NCBI GenBank assembly: GCA_029783825.1
Contig: JAREIK010001468.1
Span: 3,580,261 to 3,644,260 of the forward strand
Direction: 5' to 3'
DNA length: 64,000 nucleotides
Source: Sapria himalayana
Lineage: Eukaryota > Streptophyta > Magnoliopsida > Malpighiales > Rafflesiaceae
The translations under genes were made by a program, and so were the position numbers. Below, in pieces: positions 35,556 through 64,000 of the stretch. Each line of letters opens with the position of its first letter. Position 1 is the first letter of the stretch. Under the pieces are notes generated by a model. That model made no database searches and had not been told where the DNA came from. It saw only the letters and a list, made by a program, of their open reading frames with translations.

Positions 35556-37095
35556 TTCGCTTTCGCTTTTACGGGACGAAGAAATAAATCTAAGCAGCCT
35601 TTGACGCTTAGTTTTGAAAACTAGGATCCGAAGGAGGACGCCATTTCTGTGAAAGAAGAAGCAGGGATGATGAGTTGCGAAGAAGAAGAAGAACAGCTGT
35701 TGGAGAATTTCAGGAGAGAAACCCTAGCCGGGAACAGTGGAGTTTGCTCGAAAGTGAACTTTCTTTTTAATTTTTTTTTTTTTTTGCATTTTTATTATTA
35801 TTTTTTTATTTGGATTTATGTTGATTGGTGACACGGAAATTATTATTTATTGTTTTATTAGAAAGAGAAGCAATTATTTTATTTATTTATCATAAAAGTG
35901 ATTCTCGGTAACTCAGTCAGTCTTGTGATTCAGATTCTATTTGATTCTTTGTGGATTTTTGGAATTTTTTTATTACGAAATTACATAAATAAATATTTTT
36001 TTTTGTAAATAATTTTAAAAACGAACCGAAATTTTTGGATTTTGATATTCAACATCAAACTAATAACCAATTAATTAGTAAAATTATATTTTGATGTCCC
36101 ACAATGAAAATATTTACATTTTGATATTTTTAAAAAAAATATTTTCTAAGACATAAAATATTTATATTTAAATTTTTTTTAAAAAAGACTAAATGTATAT
36201 TTTTTTAAAAGAAAATAAATATATAAAATAATAACATTTTTTAACTTTGGAAAGCAAATATATGTAATAGATAAATAAGTATTAATAGTCTAATCATGTC
36301 TAAAATATGATTACTAGAATTCATTTGATGTTCAGCATAAGATACATCATCATAAGTAGGAATCATTTATTCTTACAGTACAAGCTGAATAAGTGTATTA
36401 CACCACTCATCTAATTATGAGAAAAAATCTTTGTGGTTGGTTGGTAATATGTAAAATAAAACTTAAATCAGCTTTAAAAGTTATTAAAAATGATATTATT
36501 GTGTCGCTATATCGCGTATATCTGCATTTTAAGAAAATAATGTGAAACTTCATCCAATTGGTCATGGGGAAGACGATGAGCTTCAGACATTGCTTAGTGG
36601 GGATGAAAACTATTTGGATATGGATGATGATCATGTTGAAGAATATAACAAGTAGGAATTGATTGTAGAATCAGATGATGATTAATATGTAGATTGAGAT
36701 AATTTATTAGAAATTTCTGATGATAACTAGAAATTTATTGAATGTCATGTTATGTTATCATGCTTATTTTGTAATTGTTATAATTTAGATGCTAATTTGA
36801 ATTTTTTTTTTTTTTTTTCTATCTTGAATGCCATTGTGTTTATCATTATGTTTTGATATTATGACATTTTTATAACATATTTTCATTGCTTTGTATATAT
36901 TGATGTTTATATAACTTGATTTAAGTATGAGAAATAACCATTCAAGTGAATGAGTATCTCAATATATAGGTAAGGATAGAGGAAGTCAAGTAACAGTTCA
37001 TGGAGAAAAAAGGCAACTACGTGCATAAAGTTTTTTATGTATTACTGCTCATTATATAGATAGTGAATGGATGTTAAATTTTAGAATAATTTAAT
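35556..37095. other. Upstream region of the receptor kinase
   Basis: 35556-35760 is GC-richer with GAAGAA runs and is probably 5' UTR or proximal promoter of the minus-strand kinase. Beyond it the DNA is AT-rich with nothing recognised. The open frames here on the plus strand are not supported. Confidence 0.4.
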
Positions 37096-37644
37096 TAGAG
37101 TTGGGAAATGGGCTATCCCAGCCCATTTGGGGCCGTGTGCCAAACTTGGTGGGCCACTTTGGCCCATTTTTAATCAGGTCGGCAATTAGCAAGCCCAGCA
37201 CGCCCCCGTAAGGTTTGTGGGCCAAAATGGCCTAAAATAGGAGAAAACAGAATGTAATTATATTTTTACATGAAAATTCATTTTCATTAAGACAAACTAA
37301 AAAATTGCATACTCTTCAATTAAACTACTTTCACACACGCATGCACGCACACACGCACGCACACACAACAATCAAATTGAATGCTTTCATATATAATAAA
37401 CTAACTAATAAACAGAACAAAAAATAACATATTTTAAAATATTAAATTATATGGTAGAAAAAATAATAATATAAAAAATGGACCAGGTGGCTAGCCCAGT
37501 TCAAACCCATTTGGTATGCTAGCCTATTTGCATTAAGACAAAAATCCCAGTTTTTATTTGGGCCTTCATTTTTGAGCCCGGCCCTCTAAAAATTTGGGCC
37601 ACCCCACTCTAATCATTTGGGTTCAACCCATATTCCCACCTCTA
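37096..37644. mobile_element. Degenerate hAT MITE
   Basis: It starts TAGAGTTGGGAAATGGGC and ends GGGTTCAACCCATATTCCCACCTCTA. Subterminal parts repeat GGGCC/GGCCC motifs (GCCCATTTGGGGCC, GGGCCACCCC). Flanks aatttaat and aattagat agree at 6 of 8 bases. It has no coding capacity and is much older than the GC-rich copies at 38.5 and 48.7 kb. It lies between the receptor kinase and the BAP31-like gene. Confidence 0.6.
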
Positions 37645-38154
37645 AATTAGATGACGTTTCTAATAATGATGCAGTAATACAAATATTAAAAAGATTTTGA
37701 TAAATAAAAGATAATCGTGCAAATTATTTCGCGTATGTTATTGTGCATATATTTTAATTTTAATTGAAAAAGATTGATTATAATAAGTTGATGGTACATC
37801 ATAAAAAATAAAATACATTTCATATAATATTAATTTTTCCCAAACAAACATGAATTATTTTTTAATTGTTGCAAAATTATAGATATGAAAATAAAAAATA
37901 TAAAGTTTAAATATATTGATTAGATGGAATTCTACTTATAATATTTGACAAAATATTTTAAAATATTATAAAATATAAAAAAAATAGTATAATTATATGA
38001 AATGCAACTATCTAATAATAATAAATTTTATTATTATGATTATGTAAATGTGCATTATCCAACTTTACAATTGGTCATTATGCAAATAATGATCCTAAAT
38101 TTTGATTTATTATATTGGTTTAATTGTGGGCCATAGATTAAAAATTGATGGGGA

Positions 38155-39400
38155 AATTATGCTTTGGGGTGCTTCCCCAAAAAAATATAAGAATTTAAAA
38201 CTTATCTATTTAAATTTGAAAATAAGCCACCAAAATCATTAAAATATTGAAATTTGGAGCACTCTATCTCGCCCTCTCCCATCAGCTTTCTCCCATTGGT
38301 CCTCTCCCATCGATCACGAGCTCCGTCGATCTTCTAGAGCTCGTGGTCGCATTCCTGAAACTTAACCGAGAGCTCTTTCAAGCACCTGGAGCTCTACGTC
38401 GATCTCCTGGAGCTCAATCGAGAGCTCCTCGGGCTCGACGGAGCTCTCAGTCAAGCCCCTAGAGCTCATCATTAAGCTCGATGGAGCTGTACATAGAGGT
38501 GTCAAACGTGCCGGGCCGGCCCGGCCCGGCACGAGGCACGGCACGGTTTGGCCGTGCCTGGGCCGGCCCGGCACGTTCTTAACCCGTGCCCGGGCCCGTG
38601 CCGTGCCCGGGGTAAGAAAATCGCGTGCCGTGCCGTGCCTTGGCACGGCACGCCGGCATGGGTCCATCCCGTGCCGGTTCACGCAGGCACGCGCGGCACT
38701 GGCGGCGTGCCACGCGTGCCGTGGCGTGAGTCGTGAGTCACGACTCACGCGGTCACGCCTTGTGACCCATCCGGGGCCTGCCGTGCGCCCGTGCCGCCTG
38801 GCCAAGCCAAGGCGTGCCCAAGCGGGCTGGGCACGGCACGGCCTTGCCATGCCCACGGGTCGTGCCGTGCCCGCCTTTGTCTCACCGTGCCGTGCCCGGC
38901 ACGGTAGCACGGCCGGGCACGTGAAAAACGGGCCGTGCCGTGCTGGGCCGGCCCGTTTGACACCTCTAGCTGTACACTGAGCTCTTGGAGCTCTACGACG
39001 AGCTCTCGGACCTCAATCGAGAGCTCGATCGAGCTCGTGGTCAAGCTCCATCGAACTCGATGGGAGAGAGCGAGAGTCGATGGGAGAAAACCGATGAGAG
39101 AAGGTGAGGATAGTTTAGGATAAACATAATAGAGTGACTTGAACAAATTCCCCCAAAAATGATGCTATAGATGAAAATTAAAGAGGAATTATATTTTGAG
39201 TACTTCCCCAAAAATATTAAAAGATTTAAAATTGATATTTTAATATTTTAAAAAAAGTCACCAAATTCATAATAAAATAAAATTTAGGGTACTCTATTAC
39301 GTTTATCCTAAATTATCCTCGCCCTCTCCTAATGGTCATTGCTCTCTCCCATCGAGCTCATGATCGAGCTTAAATTTTAATTTATTATGAATTTGGTGAT
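38155..39400. repeat. AGCTC-rich repeat, two tandem copies, one split by a MITE
   Basis: Copy 1 (about 38155-39120 without the MITE) and copy 2 (about 39196-39400) share GCTTCCCCAAAAA, 'attaaaata', ATTTA/TGGGTACTCTAT or GAGCACTCTAT, CGCCCTCTCC and CCCATCGAGCTC-like segments in order. The centre is dense in GAGCTC palindromes (GAGAGCTC, GGAGCTC, GATCGAGCTCGTGG). The two outer arms of copy 1 are partly inverted (CTCTCCCATCGATCACGAGCTC versus GAGCTCG..GATGGGAGAG). A related AGCTCC-rich piece lies at 43140-43380. I do not recognise the family. Confidence 0.6.
38494..38968 (+). mobile_element. GC-rich hAT MITE, 475 bp, perfect 8-bp target duplication
   Basis: GCTGTACA flanks both sides exactly (38486-38493 and 38969-38976). 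The ends are TAGAGGTGTCAAACGTGCC and GGGCCGGCCCGTTTGACACCTCTA. The interior is GC-rich with arrays of GTGCCGTGCC/GGCACGGCAC and a central GTGAGTCACGACTCACG palindrome. It is a deletion derivative of the element at 18220-22480, in the same orientation, and splits the AGCTC-rich repeat. Open frames in it come from its low stop-codon content and are not genes. Confidence 0.92.
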
Positions 39401-39635
39401 ATTTTTTCCAATATTAAAATATTAGTTTCAAATATTTGTAACATAACTACACCAAAATTAAAAATTAGTAACGTAGTGTTACTCATTTACTTCAGGAAAC
39501 ATCAGCTGATCGGCAATTCGGCATTGAGTAACCGGCAGAAGCTTACCAATCCTTTGGGTCGGCTTGAGCCAGAAGCTAGACATCAGAAACCAAAATCTAG
39601 ACCCCAAGGTTTTACTAGGCAGGAGTACTATCGCA

Positions 39636-60072
<20,437 letters not shown>

Positions 60073-61112
60073 GGTGCCAACTTTGCCATGCAAAATACGA
60101 GCAGTCTTTGTTCACTGCTAATGCTCCTGTTTTATGTGATATTAGATTTTTTTTTTTTAAAGTTTGTCACGTGTGAAACTCCTCTATTAATTTACTTCTC
60201 TAGTTTGTTTTTGCCTCTCATCACACACACACACACAACACACACACACATATGGCACACACACGACGTTATTTTCCAATCACTCCATTTGATAAAACTC
60301 AACATATTTCTTACCAATGAAAAATATAATTTATCAACTAATTATCTTTTTAAAACTCAACATAATAATTTAAAAATAACTTTTTTTATAATTTTGAATA
60401 GAAAAAGGTATTTTCCAATTATTATGTTATTGCATCAAAATACAAATCTCCCTAAAAAATATAATTTAATAAGATAATTTTCAAAATTATAAAAAAATGC
60501 ATAAATATTTGAGATAATAATGTTTTGGTAGATCAAAAATTAAAAACCTGATTGTGCTCTCAATATGACATGTTATTGGATTTAAAAAAAAATACAAAAA
60601 AAAAAAAAACAAAAAATGTATATTTTGTGTGTGCGTTGCTAATTTTTATTAATAATTTTTATTTTTAAAAACTACTGATATCTCGCATTAAGGGTAACAT
60701 CAAATTTTTGATTTTCTACCCACCAAATATAATTATTTTAAATTATAGAGCAATTTTTTTTAATTATTTTATTTTTGACACACAAAAATACAAATCCCTC
60801 CATTTGTTAAACGAGATATAAGATTTTAATTAATTTTTAACACAAAAAAAAAAAAGTCATACAAAAGAACATGTTTTCATAATATTAGATTATAATTAAA
60901 AAAAGATATAAAAAATTATCAAATTACATGAAACCCCATCTAATTTTGCCCAAGCTAGCCCCTTTTAGGTCTTCAAGGTGACCACGAGCCAGAACACACC
61001 AGGCAGAGCCCATGGTGATGGACGGGGAGAGAGAGAAAGTGCAGAGAGAGAGAGAGAGAGGATGGGGAAAAAAAAACGAGTTTTATATCATCGTCCCAGA
61101 GATATGCTGTGT
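60073..61112. other. Short intergenic region between convergent genes
   Basis: It includes the 3' UTR of the BAP31-like gene on the left and of the DUF760 gene on the right. Several CA runs lie near 60222-60265 and a GA run near 61040-61060. No further gene is seen. Confidence 0.5.
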
Positions 61113-63457
61113 TTAATTAACAGAGAAATGGTACCTGGAATCCACATAGGTCTCAGCGTCCCAGAGAAAGGAGCCGAAGGTAACTGCTTCAAGAATGAGC
61201 CTGCACAGAGTCCCAAAACTGACGACAATGACATCTCCGGCAGCAGAATCAAGGGGTCCCCGTGAAGAAGTTATGACAATATTGGGTCCCCCAAAGGGCC
61301 CAAACAGAGCTTCTGTATGCTTCTCCACGACAACCACGGCTTCTTTGGATCGTATCGTTGCGTATCTCTGCAGCGTATCCATGTCGAAGGACAGCAGGTA
61401 GGCCTGTAGGGGAGAGACCCAGGCGGGCTGCTGGCTTGGATCCCTGGTGGGAAGGGAGCTGATGATGGCGTTGGGAAGAGACCGCCGCTCATCTTCTTCC
61501 CCCATCTCTTTCTGCCTCTCTGTCTCTCCTCCTATCATCGACTTGGGAAATAGTTGCAGTCTCTTCTCCAATTGGAACCTCTGGTCTACTCGTTTTATGA
61601 AGTACCCATACATGACGGATGCCGCGTAGACCTGGCCGACGCGGACCATGCTGATGCGGACCACGTTGGTGGAGTCGCCGACTCGACTCCCCATTATCAG
61701 AGCAATGTGGCTCTGGACCATCTCGTAGGCTTCGCGAGAGTGGAGCAGTCCGAACTTCCTGTGCTCGCTTGGCCACGAGCCCATGCGGCGTGCCACGTCC
61801 CCGTTCGTGGCTGGCCTGGTGGCTATGGTGGGCACCAGCGAAACATTGGCATCCATGAATTTCTGGACAATCAAGGCGTACAATATCTCTTCCACTGCCT
61901 TTCTCCTTTCGTTCGCCTTCACTTCCGCTATTCGCCTGCCAGTCTCAACACCCATCATTAATATTTTAGTCGCACTAGTCATCCTCCAGTTCATGAGGAA
62001 GCACTGTACTTGTTCTTGAAAACAAATCAAATCTAGCAAATTAGGCGCGCATATCATACCGTCTCCAGTTCATGAGGCAATCATCTCATTGTCATACAAA
62101 CTTGTGCAACATGATTCATAATTGACGAGGAAACACTAAACTTGTTCTTGGAAACAATAAAATCTAGCTAATCACGAGTACTGTCGCATAAACTCAATTT
62201 TGGGTTTTTCGAATCTGTACTAAATTTGCATGATCATATCGACAAATATATGCGTGAGGTGTTTGTGTGTGTGTGTGTGTGTGTGTTTGTTTGTGTGTAA
62301 TTGTGGGTGGGAAAGAGGGTGTCTTTTTATTGTTATACTAACCTGTGCAATATGATGTCGGTTGCAGAATCCAATGGCTGTTCATTTTGTAGTAGGGCTT
62401 CACAATCAGTTTGAAGCTGGCCGAGCTGCTGCTCAACTGCTGCAGACACGAGATGTGGATGACTTATCAGAATCTGAGACAACAACTGTCCTATTGGAGA
62501 TTCCAGCTGGAGCGGAGCAAAAGGAGCAACCCATCCTGCAGAATCTGCAGACGATGCCTTTGGAGGTCCACACCTGAGGCTTCTTAAGCATGCCCTCCTA
62601 CCCCCTGGTATCCAGCATGTAATTGGAGAGTGGCTCTGCAATTCATCCGAGATGGAAGATAGATGGGAATAGGATCATGGAGAAGACATGTTGCAGATGT
62701 AAGAGAAAAGAGAAGCTGGAAGAGAAGCGATTTGCAGGATCACGACTAGCATATTATCTCAATAACATGTTCAAACACACGTGGAGTCTACCGAAGTGTG
62801 TCTAAGAACAAGTGCGTGAGCACGAGATGCAAGACAAGGGTGTGGATGCTACAACTGCAGCACGATTCGAAGGCGAATATTAGAGATTATGAGAAGAATT
62901 TGTTCCATTGAGTTGTGATAACTGATAACCATTAGCGAGAAGATAGATTTATGGCATACCTCATACGAGCTGCAGCTGCAAAAACAGGAGAGTATGGATT
63001 GGGCATAAGAACCCTAATTATCCCTCTCGACTTGGCAGTTATTGTTTTCAGCTAATTTCACGAACTTTTTACCCGACCAATCGACAGTGCAAAAACAATT
63101 CACACGGATGATAAATTCGAGTTCAACAGAGATGACGATTTTGCGAAAAAACAGTAAATCAGGTACACAGCAACTCCATGAATCATACAATGTAAACAAA
63201 AATCACACGAACAGGATAACGAAAGAACTATCCTGATTCCGCTCTTCTCCTAATCAAGCATCTTTAGCACTCCGGATTCGTATCAGAATCATAAAAACTC
63301 CGTCGAGAAATGAACACTGAAGCATAAATCTAACCGGAAATGGTAGAAGAGATGTGATACTCACTAAATCAGATCCGCTGAAGGCCAAGGGTTTGGATCG
63401 GCGAACAGAAGACGGTGTTTTAGAGAAGTGGCATCCACACGCTGTCGCTGTTTCCAT
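61113..63457 (-). CDS. DUF760 protein, UV-B-induced At3g17800-type (402 aa)
   Basis: Three exons on the minus strand: 63457-63365, 62635-62343, 61935-61113 (stop TAA); phases 0 and 2 fit the GT..AG sites GATTTA|GTGAGT, TTGCAG|AGC, CACAG|GTTAGT and GGCAG|GCG. The protein starts METATACGCHFSK, a Ser/Arg/Lys-rich leader that looks like a plastid transit peptide. It then shows LESPIGQLLSQILISHPHLV, AAVEQQLGQLQTD, RRIAEVKANERRKAVEEIL, GQVYAASVMYGYFIKRVDQRFQLE, YLLSFDMDTLQRYATIRSKEAV and ends VTFGSFLWDAETYVDSRYHF. This is the DUF760 family; the Arabidopsis member is UV-B and ozone responsive, with unknown biochemical function. The middle segment after QLEKRLQLF is shorter and less conserved. The first exon junction is the least certain. 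The gene appears intact. Confidence 0.9.
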
Positions 63458-63647
63458 CTCGAGCAGCCTGCAGCATCTTTTACCAGGAGTTCAGCGGCAC
63501 AAATATGTAAAATTATGTAAAAGATGTCCAAAATATAAACATTTATATTTTGGTCCCCACTAAAGATATTTTTGCCTAACATTAGCTATTCCATAAATAT
63601 TCAACTTTCATGATTTTTTTTCTCATTTTTCCTAATTTGCTAATACA

Positions 63648-63708
<61 letters not shown>

Positions 63709-63762
63709 CGTGTGTGTGTGTGCGTGCATGCATGTGTGTGCATGTGTTTATGCTAAGCGTAT

Positions 63763-63850
<88 letters not shown>
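63648..63850. repeat. (CA)n(TA)n microsatellite upstream of the DUF760 gene
   Basis: A CA run of about 45 bases, a short TA run, GTGTGTGCGTGCATG repeats, then a TA run of about 85 bases. It lies about 190-390 bp upstream of the DUF760 start codon on the minus strand, so it falls in the presumed promoter. Nothing is seen from 63851 to the window end. Confidence 0.95.
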
Positions 63851-63853
<3 letters not shown>

Positions 63854-64000
63854 TATAACTATTTATAGTAAATTATACTTGTTAAAATTATTGAAATTGT
63901 GTTATTTCCAAAGCTATTTATTATTGCTTTATTTGATTGATTTGAATTCTTTTTTTGTTCTAATGAATAAATTTGTAATGATCTGAATTTGTAAAAATGC

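Noticed and set aside
33376..35604. Plus-strand open frames opposite the receptor kinase
   Set aside because: They are antisense shadows of the kinase exons; the minus-strand protein has full family motifs.
61195..62577. Plus-strand open frames of up to 135 codons
   Set aside because: They are antisense to the DUF760 exons, which carry the conserved protein.
63648..63850. CRISPR-like or phage-like repeat arrays anywhere in the window
   Set aside because: All regular repeats are microsatellites, tandem intron repeats or transposon ends; the DNA is clearly plant nuclear.

Overview
The window is nuclear DNA of a flowering plant. It is AT-rich, has spliced genes with GT..AG introns, and carries Ty1/copia, hAT, Mutator-type and SINE elements. 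The two very long, transposon-filled introns suggest a species with expanded introns. I cannot name the species. Four real protein-coding genes are present, and everything else is intron, intergenic DNA or mobile-element debris.

Layout: 1-13.9 kb is decayed repeats: an imperfect large direct repeat, two Mutator-type MITEs with target duplications, an old hAT element with another hAT inserted in it, and a copia reverse-transcriptase relic. From 13,967 to 31,471 (+) lie the last eight exons of an AGC-family kinase of the IRE/IREH1 type. Its second intron here is about 14.9 kb and holds a minus-strand copia element, itself split by a 4.26-kb hAT element with a nearly intact transposase. Intron 7 carries a decayed duplicate of exon 7. 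Just past the gene is about 0.8 kb of TG-rich simple repeat.

From 35,555 down to 33,275 (-) lies a complete two-exon LRR receptor kinase of the RLK902/RKL1 type. From 39,636 to 60,072 (+) lies a complete four-exon gene for a 129-residue BAP31-like ER membrane protein. Its second intron is about 18.05 kb and contains a DUF659-type hAT relic, several hAT MITEs, a SINE, a copia RNase H relic and tandem repeats. From 63,457 down to 61,113 (-) lies a complete three-exon gene for a 402-residue DUF760 protein of the UV-B-induced At3g17800 type, probably plastid-targeted.

The four genes (IREH1, RLK902-like, BAP31-like, DUF760) have, as I recall, their Arabidopsis counterparts clustered at At3g17850, At3g17840, At3g17780 and At3g17800. 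The window therefore looks like an ancient syntenic block stretched by transposons, with the last two genes in swapped order. I see no sign that the genes share a pathway. The most notable transposon story is a GC-rich, palindrome-dense hAT family: one autonomous-size copy with two Trp-to-stop changes and several short deletion derivatives, three insertions having perfect 8-bp target duplications. I found no clearly new biological system.
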